A DNA stretch of 64,000 bases from Microbacterium schleiferi (GTDB lineage Bacteria > Actinomycetota > Actinomycetes > Actinomycetales > Microbacteriaceae), in contig NZ_JAJGNI010000010.1 in the NCBI RefSeq assembly GCF_020781975.1, positions 1 to 64,000 of the forward strand, written 5' to 3'. The translations under genes were made by a program, and so were the position numbers. Position 1 is the stretch's first letter, and every line of letters begins with the position of its first letter. This document shows positions 25,379 to 33,900 of the stretch, in pieces. A model generated the notes under the pieces. That model was given only the letters and a program-made list of their open reading frames with translations. It made no database searches and was not told where the DNA came from.

Positions 25379-26299
25379 CTACTGACCCTCGTGGTCGCCG
25401 CCTGACACGCCGAGGCCGACGTTCGTGGTGTCGCAGCAGGCCTCCGGCGATTCGGAACTGGCTCGACGCCGCCTATGGGCGGCGCCAAGGGCGAGTACTA
25501 CGAGGAGGGAGATGACCGCGAGCGCCGCGATCGGCGCCGTGTGAGCCTGAACCCAGCCGGACAGGGTCGTTGAGAGCCTGGCGACACCGCCGGCACGGCC
25601 GGTCGCGACGAGGTTGTTGTCGGCGGTGGCGGCGGGCCACCAGTACCACGCGAGGTAGACGCCGGTGAGCAGCAAGACGGCGCCGGTGATCCGGGGGCCA
25701 TAACTCCCGAGGCGTGCGACGTGGCGGGTTAGGCCGGTACCCGCGGCGGTGGTCGCGAGTGCGAGCAGCAGCAGGATGCTGGCTGAGCCGGCGGCGTAGA
25801 CACCGAAGACCAGCAGCAGCCCCGCGTAGCTGGCGGTGGCCTGTGCCTGGGCGATGACAGCAAGGATCACTCCGAAGGTGCACGACAGGGAGGCGAGGGC
25901 GTAGCCGATCCCGAAGACCAGCATCCGGGCGGTTGGCGGGAGGCCTTCGGTTGCTCGGCCGGTGATCCGGGGCAACCGCACGGAGATCGAACGGCCGGCC
26001 AGCATCCACAGGCCGAGGAGCACCAGTAGGACGCCTACGGCGAGACCGAGTTTGGGCGCTGCCTGGATCAGGCCCCGAGCCCCGGCGCTCACCAGCAGGC
26101 CCGCAGCCGCGAGGGTGCCGGCGAACCCGATCGCCAGTGCGATTCCGGACCGCAGGGCCCTCAGCAGCCGCACCGGGACGGGCGAGGCGTCAGCGTCGCC
26201 GAGGGTCTGGCTGATCCAGGCCGGCAGCAGCGCGAACCCGCATGGGTTGACCGGCGCCACCATGCCGGCGGCGAAGGCGAGGCTGAGCAATCCGCCCAT
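25379..26299 (-). CDS. CcdA/DsbD-like thiol-disulfide transmembrane protein in the mer operon
   Basis: A 306-residue protein with six to seven membrane helices. The N-terminal VAPVNPCGFALLPAWIS carries one Cys and the fourth-helix LASLSCTFGVILAVIAQAQ the second, the pair that passes electrons across the membrane in CcdA-type proteins. A short cysteine pair (EACCDTT) lies in the C-terminal tail. It is the last gene of the minus-strand mer operon, four bases after a thioredoxin-like lipoprotein that would be its natural electron acceptor. The function in mercury handling is inferred from position only. Confidence 0.82.
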   Translation of the reverse strand: MGGLLSLAFAAGMVAPVNPCGFALLPAWISQTLGDADASPVPVRLLRALRSGIALAIGFAGTLAAAGLLVSAGARGLIQAAPKLGLAVGVLLVLLGLWMLAGRSISVRLPRITGRATEGLPPTARMLVFGIGYALASLSCTFGVILAVIAQAQATASYAGLLLVFGVYAAGSASILLLLALATTAAGTGLTRHVARLGSYGPRITGAVLLLTGVYLAWYWWPAATADNNLVATGRAGGVARLSTTLSGWVQAHTAPIAALAVISLLVVLALGAAHRRRRASSESPEACCDTTNVGLGVSGGDHEGQ

Positions 26300-26302
26300 G
26301 GA

Positions 26303-26827
26303 TCAGGCTCCGGCCTTGACGAGTTCGGCGGTGACCTTCTTCGCGTCGGGCTCGGTGGCACGGAAGGTCACCTTGCCGTCGCCGTCGATGACGATGAGGG
26401 TGGACAGGGCGGCAACGTCGAATCGCTGGGACAAGGCGGCACCCTTGTCTATGGCGGCCGGGACGTGTTCGGCGTCGACGTACTCCATGAATCCCTCGAT
26501 GGTCTCCTTGGACTCGCCGGGGTCCATGTCGACGGCGAGGAAGCTCGCCCCAGCACCCGACTTCTCGGCAGCGGTGGCGGCCTCGCCGAGGGAGCGGACG
26601 CCTTCAACGCATTCGCCGCAGCCGACGGAGAAGAAGAACACCGCGGTCGGCTTCCCGCTGGCGGGCAGGCTGACCATCTGGCCGTCGATGCTAGTAACCG
26701 CCGCTGGCGTGCCCGCATCTGCGGCTGGTGTGGCGTCGGTGTTTCCGCAGGCGGTCAGAGCCAGGGAGCCTGCAAGCAGGAGGCCGGCGACCGAGAGGGT
26801 CGCGCGGCGGGTGCGGGTAAGCGTCAT
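26303..26827 (-). CDS. Thioredoxin-like lipoprotein in the mer operon
   Basis: A 174-residue protein with a lipoprotein signal (LAGSLALTAC; lipidated Cys27) and a TlpA/thioredoxin-like domain containing FFFSVGCGECVEGVRS, that is the redox motif Cys70-Gly-Glu-Cys73. Later VDMDPGESKETIEGFMEYV and ALSTLIVIDGDGKVTFRATE complete the fold. It should be anchored outside the membrane. Its ATG overlaps the stop of the MerF-like gene (ATGA) and the CcdA-like gene follows after three bases, so the pair likely forms an extracytoplasmic thiol-reduction relay. Confidence 0.82.
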   Translation of the reverse strand: MTLTRTRRATLSVAGLLLAGSLALTACGNTDATPAADAGTPAAVTSIDGQMVSLPASGKPTAVFFFSVGCGECVEGVRSLGEAATAAEKSGAGASFLAVDMDPGESKETIEGFMEYVDAEHVPAAIDKGAALSQRFDVAALSTLIVIDGDGKVTFRATEPDAKKVTAELVKAGA

Positions 26828-27122
26828 CGGTTCTGGTCGTCCTTCGTGTCGCTGGGGTGGGTGGAGTTCACAGGCGGGCAACAGCCATGCCTGGCGTTGT
26901 TGCCGCCGCTGCGGCGCCGCGTGGTCGCGAGGACCGCGAGCACCAGGACGGCGATGCCGGTGCCGATCACCCAGGGGTTGCCGAGGAACCCGCCGACACT
27001 GGCCAGCAGACCACCGGCGAGGAGCAAGGGAAGTAGGGCGCAGCAGGCGACCATGAGCAGCGCGGCCCCGGCTCCGAGGAGCAGGCCGCTGCCTCCCGGT
27101 TGGTCGTCGTGGTGGACTTCAT
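26824..27122 (-). pseudogene. MerF/MerT-like mercury transport protein, frameshifted near its start
   Basis: The ATG at 27122 opens MKSTTTTNR and then leaves the membrane-protein frame. One base over, the frame reads GGSGLLLGAGAALLMVACCA, a first helix with a vicinal Cys pair, then a second helix (NPWVIGTGIAVLVLAVLA) and a C-terminal HGCCPP. Two helices with two Cys pairs is the MerF/MerT plan for moving Hg(II) inward. The length 299 is one short of a multiple of three, and adding one G to the GGG run at 27095-27097 joins both halves into a 99-residue protein. It is either a real mutation or a homopolymer sequencing error. Confidence 0.7.
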
Positions 27123-27151
27123 CGGAGTGGAGTTCCCTTCGGTGTTCTTGG

Positions 27152-27814
27152 TCAGCAGCGGCAGTGGCCGTCGTCGGCCACTGCCGCGTTGGCCTGGAAC
27201 TGGTTGAGGAAGCCGGTCGTGAGGTCGGTACCGATCCGATAGGCAACGGCCACGGGCACGACCTCGGCGCGGGGGTGCTCGGCCAGCCAGCCCGCGGCGT
27301 CCTCATCGGAGGTGAAGTAGTGGACCTGGTTGCAGAAGGAGGACCGGATCGAGGTGATCTGGTCGGGGTTGACCAGCGACACCACCGCGGTGGCGGGTTC
27401 GACGCTGGTGACGCCGGCGACGGGGTCGATGGTGACCCGGATCGGCTCGCCGCTGGTCGGGGAGACCGACTCCACGCTCGCCGCGCGCTCGAGCAGGGTC
27501 GGAAAGATCAGGGTGTCCAGGGCGCACCAGGTGTAGAGCTCCTCACCGGCCACGGTGAACCGGTGAGGGGTGGGGCGCAGGGTGAGGCCCTGGCCGATGA
27601 TGCGGCCCTGGTCGTCGTACTCGGTGTCCGGCACCACGGCCAGACCCGTGCGTACGTCGTCGACCGGACGGCCGGCGGCCGCGGCGAACTGCTCGACGGT
27701 GACCGGGCCGCCCTCGACGATCAGCCGCAGCAGCGGGATCGATAGGACGGCGTCAAGGCCGGTCTCTTCGGTGTTGTTGAGTCGTTCGGGCAGTTGCGTC
27801 GTGAGCTCCGACAT
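27152..27814 (-). CDS. merB: Organomercurial lyase MerB
   Basis: A 220-residue enzyme that cleaves carbon-mercury bonds and hands Hg(II) to MerA. The catalytic residues of the family are in place: Cys97 and Asp100 in YTWCALDTLIFPTLLE, and Cys161 in RSSFCNQVHYFTSDEDA, matching Cys96, Asp99 and Cys159 of the plasmid R831b enzyme. The N-terminal winged-helix-like part is present (LLRLIVEGGPVTVEQFAAAA). It follows merA by 45 bases on the same strand and so belongs to the same transcript. It implies broad-spectrum mercury resistance. Confidence 0.95.
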   Translation of the reverse strand: MSELTTQLPERLNNTEETGLDAVLSIPLLRLIVEGGPVTVEQFAAAAGRPVDDVRTGLAVVPDTEYDDQGRIIGQGLTLRPTPHRFTVAGEELYTWCALDTLIFPTLLERAASVESVSPTSGEPIRVTIDPVAGVTSVEPATAVVSLVNPDQITSIRSSFCNQVHYFTSDEDAAGWLAEHPRAEVVPVAVAYRIGTDLTTGFLNQFQANAAVADDGHCRC

Positions 27815-27859
27815 GGCGGTACCTTCTTCATGAGTCGGGTGGAGGCTGTCGGCTGCGGG

Positions 27860-29284
27860 TCACGCGCAGCAGGACAGCTTGGAGATGTCGGTGGTGAAGG
27901 CCTTGGCGGCGATCCGGATGCCTTCGGTCATGGTCAGGTAGGGCGCCCATGCGTCGGCGACCTCGGTGACGGTCTTGCCGAGGATGTGGACACCGGCGGC
28001 GGCGAGCTCGCCGGCGTCTTTGGCGACGGCGGTGAGGCCGAGGATCTCGCCGGTCTCAGCGTTGGCGACGATCTTGATGAAGCCGCGGGTGTCGCGGTTG
28101 ACCAGCGCCCGGGGCACGTAGTCCAGCGGCAGGACGCGGCAGTCGCAGCGGATCCCGGCAGCGAGCACCTGGGCCTCGGTCATCCCGACCGCGCCGATCG
28201 CCGGACTGGTGAAGGTCACCCGCGGCAGCCGGCTGTGGTCCACCGACCGCTCAGCGCCAGCGAACGTGTTCTCGGCGACCATGTTGCCGTGGTGGGCGGC
28301 GACGTAGACGAACTCGGGGTGCCCGGTCACGTCGCCGGCTGCCCAGATCCGGGGGTTGGAGGACTGCAGTTGGTCGGTGACCACGATCTCGCCCGTGTCG
28401 CCGGTCTTCACCTCCACCGCATCGAGGTTCAGCCCATCGGTGACCGGTCGGCGGCCGAGGGCGACGAGGACCTGTTCGGCGTGGAATTCCTGCTCGCCGC
28501 CGGAGATGTCAGCGGTGACAACAACCTGGCCCCTGACGTCGTCACGGGCAACGTGGGTCGGGACCGCACGGCGGACCACGCGGATGCCCTCGTCGGCGAA
28601 GACCTCCTGCAGCGCCTTGGATACCTCCGGCTCCTCCTTCGACGCCAGCCGGGAACGAACCAGCAGGGTGACGTTCGACCCGAGCCGGGCGAACAGTTGG
28701 GCCTGCTCCAAGGCGACGTAGCCGCCGCCGAGCACCAGCAGCGAGTCGGGAACCTTGGTCAACTCCATCGCCGTGGTCGAGGTCAGGTAGCCGGCCTCCT
28801 CAAGACCGTCGATCGGTGGGGCCCATGCGCTGGCGCCGGTGGCGACCAGGTAGTGATCAGCGTCGATCGTCTCGACCGCACCGTCAGTCGCGGTGACCTC
28901 AAGAACGGGCGCTTCTGGCGTGCCGGCGAACGCAGCGTCGCCGTGGCGGATCTGCCAGCCGTAGGCGTCGGCGACGTCGACGTACTTCTCACCCCGAAGT
29001 TCCTCGACGAGGTCCTGCTTGCTGCTGATCAGCGCGGGCATGTCCACGTCGTCCGCTGTGGTGGCGATCCCCGGGAAACGGTTGCCCGCCTCGGCAGCGG
29101 TCTGGCGGGCCTCAGCGGCGGCGATGAGCGCCTTCGACGGCACGCAGCCGGTGTTCACGCACGTGCCGCCGAAAGTGCCGCGCTCGATCATCACCACCGA
29201 CTTGCCGAGCGTGGTCGCGCGGATGGCGGCGGCGAACGCGGCGCCACCCGATCCGATGATCGCAAGGTCGTACCTGGACTGCAT
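27860..29284 (-). CDS. merA: Mercuric reductase MerA
   Basis: A 474-residue flavoprotein that reduces Hg(II) to volatile Hg(0) with NADPH. The FAD motif IGSGGAAFAAAIRATTLG, the redox pair Cys42/Cys47 in GGTCVNTGCVPSKALI, and the C-terminal vicinal pair LSCCA (Cys472-Cys473) that binds Hg at the dimer interface are all present. There is no N-terminal heavy-metal-associated domain, as in many actinobacterial forms. I start at MQSRYDLAII (29284), preceded by GGAGGAAT. It is the first gene of the minus-strand operon and lies divergent to merR. Confidence 0.97.
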   Translation of the reverse strand: MQSRYDLAIIGSGGAAFAAAIRATTLGKSVVMIERGTFGGTCVNTGCVPSKALIAAAEARQTAAEAGNRFPGIATTADDVDMPALISSKQDLVEELRGEKYVDVADAYGWQIRHGDAAFAGTPEAPVLEVTATDGAVETIDADHYLVATGASAWAPPIDGLEEAGYLTSTTAMELTKVPDSLLVLGGGYVALEQAQLFARLGSNVTLLVRSRLASKEEPEVSKALQEVFADEGIRVVRRAVPTHVARDDVRGQVVVTADISGGEQEFHAEQVLVALGRRPVTDGLNLDAVEVKTGDTGEIVVTDQLQSSNPRIWAAGDVTGHPEFVYVAAHHGNMVAENTFAGAERSVDHSRLPRVTFTSPAIGAVGMTEAQVLAAGIRCDCRVLPLDYVPRALVNRDTRGFIKIVANAETGEILGLTAVAKDAGELAAAGVHILGKTVTEVADAWAPYLTMTEGIRIAAKAFTTDISKLSCCA

Positions 29285-29334
29285 CCCGATTCCTCCCCTG
29301 AGTCTTGAGAATTGCTCTTGATGCAGCCACAATG

Positions 29335-29358
29335 GACCTTCCAGTACGGGGGAAGGTC
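29335..29358. promoter_or_regulatory. MerR operator and merA promoter
   Basis: GACCTTCC-AGTACGGG-GGAAGGTC is a perfect 8-8-8 inverted repeat between the divergent merA and merR genes. Reading toward merA, a -35-like TTGACC overlaps the repeat and a -10-like CATTGT follows with a spacer of about 20 bases, the overlong spacing that MerR-type activators correct by twisting the DNA. This is the expected Hg(II)-responsive switch. Confidence 0.8.
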
Positions 29359-29389
29359 AAGTGCGACCTGTGACACATCGGAGACCCAG

Positions 29390-29779
29390 ATGAGGATCGG
29401 CGAACTCGCCGAGGCGGCCGGCACCACCGCCAAGACCCTGCGGTTCTACGAGGAGCAGGGCCTGCTTCCCGCGGCCGAGCGCACCGCGTCGGGATACCGC
29501 GACTACGATCCGGAAGCAGCGACTCGGATCGACTTCATCCACCGCGGCCAGGCTGCCGGACTTACCCTCGCGCAGATCAAACAGATCCTCGACATCCGCG
29601 ATGGAGGCGAGATTCCCTGCGGCCACGTCCGGGACCTCCTAGACGTTCGTCTGAAGGACATTGAGCGCCAGATCTCGGATCTCGTCTCCCTCCGCGACAA
29701 CGTTGCCGCCCTCCGCGACGCAGCCGCAGAACCCGAACCCGAGACCTGCAACGCCGACGAGGTCTGCAGGTACCTGTAG
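29390..29779 (+). CDS. merR: Mercury-responsive regulator MerR
   Basis: A 129-residue MerR protein. The winged helix is MRIGELAEAAGTTAKTLRFY, then GLLPAAERTASGYRDYD. Cysteines 77 (EIPCGHV), 120 (PETCNADE) and 126 (EVCRYL) sit close to the three Hg-binding positions 82, 117 and 126 of classic MerR, which supports mercury as the ligand. The start at 29390 is chosen for fit to the family; a longer frame from 29312 would cross the operator. It is divergent from merA and should repress, then activate, the operon. Confidence 0.92.
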   Translation: MRIGELAEAAGTTAKTLRFYEEQGLLPAAERTASGYRDYDPEAATRIDFIHRGQAAGLTLAQIKQILDIRDGGEIPCGHVRDLLDVRLKDIERQISDLVSLRDNVAALRDAAAEPEPETCNADEVCRYL

Positions 29780-29882
29780 CCAATCCGAGATGACGCGCGC
29801 AGAGGCGGAGCGTCCTGCCGCGACCTTCCTACGTGACCACAACGTTATGGCCAGCAACAGCTAGATGTCAGCCGATCTCTGT

Positions 29883-29941
29883 TTCGGTCGCGCCGTGGTG
29901 CGGGTTCTGCGCGCGGGCACCCGCAACAGGGCGCGACCGAA
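29883..29941. repeat. REPIN-like palindromic unit 1
   Basis: TTCGGTCGCGCC (29883-29894) and GGCGCGACCGAA (29930-29941) are perfect inverted arms 59 bases apart end to end. Inside, TGCGGGT and ACCCGCA add a second stem. The arms are identical to those of the unit that follows 74 bases downstream. Such paired inverted repeats resemble REPINs; a role as transcription stop for merR or the convergent TetR gene is also possible. Confidence 0.7.
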
Positions 29942-29956
29942 CGGAGAGCTTCATCG

Positions 29957-30015
29957 TTCGGTCGCGCCATGGTGTCGTTACCCGCTGGGGAACTCCGCAC
30001 AACGGCGCGACCGAA
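29957..30015. repeat. REPIN-like palindromic unit 2
   Basis: This has the same 12-base arms as unit 1 (29957-29968 and 30004-30015) and exactly the same 59-base length, but a different interior after the shared start TTCGGTCGCGCC-R-TGGTG. Conserved arms with a divergent core suggest selection or mobility acting on the arms. It sits at the border between the mercury segment and the TetR/glycosyltransferase region. Confidence 0.7.
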
Positions 30016-30060
30016 ACCTGGGCCGACGGGTCAGCGAGCGCCCCGCCCCGGCGCCTCAGG

Positions 30061-30738
30061 TTAGAGGTCGAGGGAGGTGTGCAGGCGGCGGGTGACTTCG
30101 GCCAGCGGCATCCGCTTGGGGAAGACCGCCACCACGACGTCATCAGGATCCGGATGCTCGGGCTCGGGGTGCACGCCGAACTTGCGCAGGAGGTCATCGA
30201 GGGCGGCGCGCAGCACCGACACCGGCACCGGTTCCCGGTCGCGCAAGAGCTGTCGCAGCACGTGGTTGTGGACGGCGGCGACGGATGCGGCGAAGCCGAC
30301 GGCATCGATCGGATCAAGGCCCGGCAAAGCGCCGCGCAGGTACTCGTCGAAGAGTCGCTCGTAGCGGAACACCGTGACGATCTCGCGCTCGCGAAGTGCC
30401 GGCACCTTGCGCACCACGGAGTAGCGGCGCCGCGCGAGGTCGGGGTCGGCTGCGAAGTGTTCGAACACCGTGACCGCCGCATCGCATACCGCCACCCAGG
30501 GGTTCTCGTGCGGGTGAGACAGGTTCTCGCGCAGCTGGGCGAGCAGGAGCTCGTGGTCAGCGAACACGACGTCGTCCTTGCCGCCGAACTGGCGGAAGAA
30601 CGTCGATCGGGAGCTGCCGGCAGCCTGGGCGATCTGCTCCACGGATGTCGCGTCGAAGCCGTTCCGGTCGAACAGGTCGAGTGCGACGGCGACGACAGCG
30701 GTCCGCGACGACGGTGTTGCGGCGGAGGTGTCGGACAT
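30061..30738 (-). CDS. TetR-family regulator
   Basis: A 225-residue TetR protein. The DNA-binding part is VVAVALDLFDRNGFDATSVE, then QIAQAAGSSRSTFFRQFGGK (residues 14-55). The C-terminal ligand domain is helical, with a tail that is rich in Pro and acidic residues (HPEPEHPDPDDVVV). It is divergent to the large glycosyltransferase gene, so it may control it. The ligand is unknown. Confidence 0.88.
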   Translation of the reverse strand: MSDTSAATPSSRTAVVAVALDLFDRNGFDATSVEQIAQAAGSSRSTFFRQFGGKDDVVFADHELLLAQLRENLSHPHENPWVAVCDAAVTVFEHFAADPDLARRRYSVVRKVPALREREIVTVFRYERLFDEYLRGALPGLDPIDAVGFAASVAAVHNHVLRQLLRDREPVPVSVLRAALDDLLRKFGVHPEPEHPDPDDVVVAVFPKRMPLAEVTRRLHTSLDL

Positions 30739-30777
30739 GCCGTGAGCCTACCGCCGCGACAACCTCAAGTCTGGCTC

Positions 30778-30845
30778 AGCGTTACCTCAAGGAACCTGCC
30801 GCGCAGCCGAGGATCACCCCATGAACCTGCGAGTTTACGGTAACG
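30778..30845. promoter_or_regulatory. Possible operator half-sites between TetR and GT2 genes
   Basis: GCGTTACC (30778-30785) and GGTAACGC (30838-30845) are perfect 8-base inverted copies 52 bases apart in the divergent gap. The spacing is too long for one TetR dimer site, but each could be half of a weaker site (GTTTACGGTAAC surrounds the second). This is weak evidence. Confidence 0.3.
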
Positions 30846-30953
30846 CGCGATAGCGTCGCCGTGCGGGACCAGATGGTGAACAGACTCCGTCAACGGCCCC
30901 CGCATTTGCTGTCAAAGGCGTCCGACCCGACGGACAAGGATGGAAGCACAGGC

Positions 30954-33900
30954 ATGAGCACGCGCACAGCGTTGCCGTCGACGCGACGGCCGCAGTGGGG
31001 TTCCGAGAAGCGGCGGACGCCGCTCTCGACGGTGCATGCGCGCCCGTCTGCGGCCAAGGTGGTGTGGGCGCGGATCGCCATCGGTGCGACGATCGCTGCC
31101 TGGGTCGGCTACATGATCTTCACGATCCTGCCGCAGCTGTTCGCGAACGAGGGGGTCTTCCGCACCCTCGAGGCGATCCTCTATGCGGCAGTCGTCACCT
31201 TCCTCACCTTCTCGGCCCTCATGTACCTCGTCGCGAGAGAAGGAGCACTCCGTCGATTCCGCGACCACGTGCGCGCGCCGCGCGGGGAGCTCGATCGCCA
31301 CTTCGCCGAGGGGCATCAGGACGGCCTGACGGTCCTGATCCCGTCGTACGCGGAAGAGCCGGCGGTCGTGCGCAAGACGATGTGGTCTGCGGCGTTGCAG
31401 GAGTACCCGTCGCTGCGGGTCGTGCTGCTGTTGGATGACAGCCCCTTCCCTACCGACCCGGTGGTGCGCGAGCGACTCGATGAGACCCGCCGCATCGCAT
31501 CCGACATCGAGGCGGCTCTGAACGAGCCTGGCGAGCGGTTCACCGCAGCGCTGCTGGCGTACGAGAACGAGTGGTTGCTGGGCGGCACCGTCGCGCCGGA
31601 TGCCGTCGAGACTCTCCGCGACGAGTACGTCGCCGCGGTGGCATGGCTGCGCGCCGTCGGTGACGAGTGGCCGCACGAAGACCACGTCGACACGTTCTTC
31701 ATCGACCAGGTGCTCGGAGGCCTTGCCGAGGACCTGGAAGCGACGGCGCAGGCCCTGCAGGCTGCGATGGATGCCGACGCCGCCCCTGCCGGAGAGAGAC
31801 TGCTCGAACTCCACCGCCGGCTCGTGCGGATCTTCTCGGTCGAAGCGACGACTTTCGAGCGCAAGCGCTATGCGTCGCTGTCGAACGAGCCGAACAAAGC
31901 CATGAACCTCAACGCGTACATCGGGCTGCTGGGCGGGCGCTACCACGCTCACCCAACCGACGAGGGAACCGTGCTCGTGAAGGTCGGACCCGCGGACGAG
32001 GCCGACATCGTCATCCCCGACACCCCCTACCTGCTCACGCTCGACGCCGACTCGCTGCTGCTTCGCGACTACTGCCTGCGGCTCGTGCACTTCCTGGAGC
32101 AGCCCGAGAACGAACGCGTCGCGGTGACACAGACGCCCTACTCGTCGTTCCGCGGCGCCCCGACCCGCATCGAGCGGCTCGCGGGCGCCACCACCGACAT
32201 CCAGCACATCCTCCACCAGGGGATGTCGGCGCACGAGGCAACCTTCTGGGTGGGCGCCAACGCCGTCATCCGTCGCCGCGCACTCGAAGACATCGTGCAG
32301 GTCGAGACGGTGAACGGCTACGAGGTGCGGCGGTACGTGCAGGACCGCACCGTCATCGAAGACACCGAGTCGAGCATCGACCTCGCCGATCAGGGGTGGT
32401 CGCTGGTCAACTACCCCGAGCGACTGAGCTACAGCGCCACCCCGCCTGACTTCGGGTCGCTCGTCGTGCAGCGTCGCCGGTGGGCCAACGGCGGTCTGCT
32501 GATCATGCCCAAGTTCTTGAAGTATGCGCAGCGGCGGCGCAAGTCTCACCGGCCGATCACGATCGCCGAGTGGATGCTGCGCACCAACTACATGGCGTCG
32601 CTGGCGTGGGCATCCTTCGGTCTGATCATGCTGCTGACCTATCCGTTCGACAGTCGGCTGCTGAGCCCGTTGGTCGTGTTCGCGGCCCTTCCCTATTTCG
32701 TGTCACAGGCCAGCGACCTGCGCTACTCGGGTTATCGCACGATCGATATCTTCCGAATCTACGGGTTCAACCTGATCCTGCTGCCTGTCAACCTCGCGGG
32801 CGTCCTCAAGTCGATCGAGCAGGCGCTCACCGGCAAGAAGATCCCGTTCGCCCGCACGCCGAAGGTGCGCAACCGCACCGCCACGCAACTGCTCTACGTT
32901 GTCGCCCCCTACGCGATCGTCATCTTCTCGGTGTTCACCGCGTGGTGGAACATCCTGCACGAGAACTGGGGCACGGCGGCCTTCGCCGCATTCAATGCGA
33001 CGCTCGCGGCCTGGGCGATCGTGGAGAACATCGGCATCCTGGCGTCGATCGCCGACACCTGGCTCGGACTTACCGACTGGATGTGGGTGGACGCGACCCC
33101 GAAGAAGCGCTCGCGCGCGACGGCGGGGGAGCGCACGCAGACGGATTGGCGGGCTGCGCTGTACCACGGGCATCCGGCTGCGGGAGAAACCGCCCCTGCG
33201 TACCTGCCTCCCCCGACCATCCCGGCGCGCCCGGCGATGCTCGAACTCGGGACTCTCGAGCGGCCCGCCCTCGCCGAACCCGGGCAACCGGCCATCGCCC
33301 TGCTCGCCGCCAATGACTCACCGGGCGCCGATCCGGTGTCGGCGACCCGACCCGAGGTCGCCGGAGCCGAGGCGGCTGCCGAGCCGGAACCCGAAACGGT
33401 GCCGGCAGCCGCCCCGGCGCATCGCGATGAGCTACTGCCCGAGCCCGAGTTGGCGCCCGAACCTGAACTGGTCGCGGTGCCCGAGTCCGCGCCTGTGCTC
33501 GTCGCTGTTCGGGCCGAGTCGGCGTCCGAGCCCGTGCTGGTCGCCGAGCCCGAGCAGGTCGCGCAGGACGACGTCTTCCGCCCCACGTATGCCATCGCGC
33601 CCGCCTACGGTATGGAACTTGTTCCGGACCTGTGGATGCCGGGCCCGGGAGGCCGTGTCGTCTCGGCCGAGTGGGATGACTTCGGCGACGCTGCTGACCA
33701 CCCGATCGACGTCGCTGGCGGCGGGTGGTCGCCTGCAAGCACCGCCGAGCGCGCGGTCCAGGTCTTTCCGCCGGCAGAGTCCGCGCCTTCTGAGGCGGGT
33801 CTTCCGGCGTGGAACCACGCCTCGCAGCCGCTGCGTCCGGTCGCTCCCACGGCTCAGCCGGTCGCGCAGCAGTACATCTTCGCGCAGGCTGCTCCTGAGC

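Noticed and set aside
29883..30015. The 59-base palindromes as integron attC sites
   Set aside because: The length matches the old name 59-base element, but the GTTRRRY/RYYYAAC core sites and an integrase are missing and the units do not flank cassettes.
30822..30854. A ten-residue ORF (start at 30822) in the GT2 leader
   Set aside because: It has no ribosome binding site and lies among candidate operator half-sites; chance is the simpler explanation.
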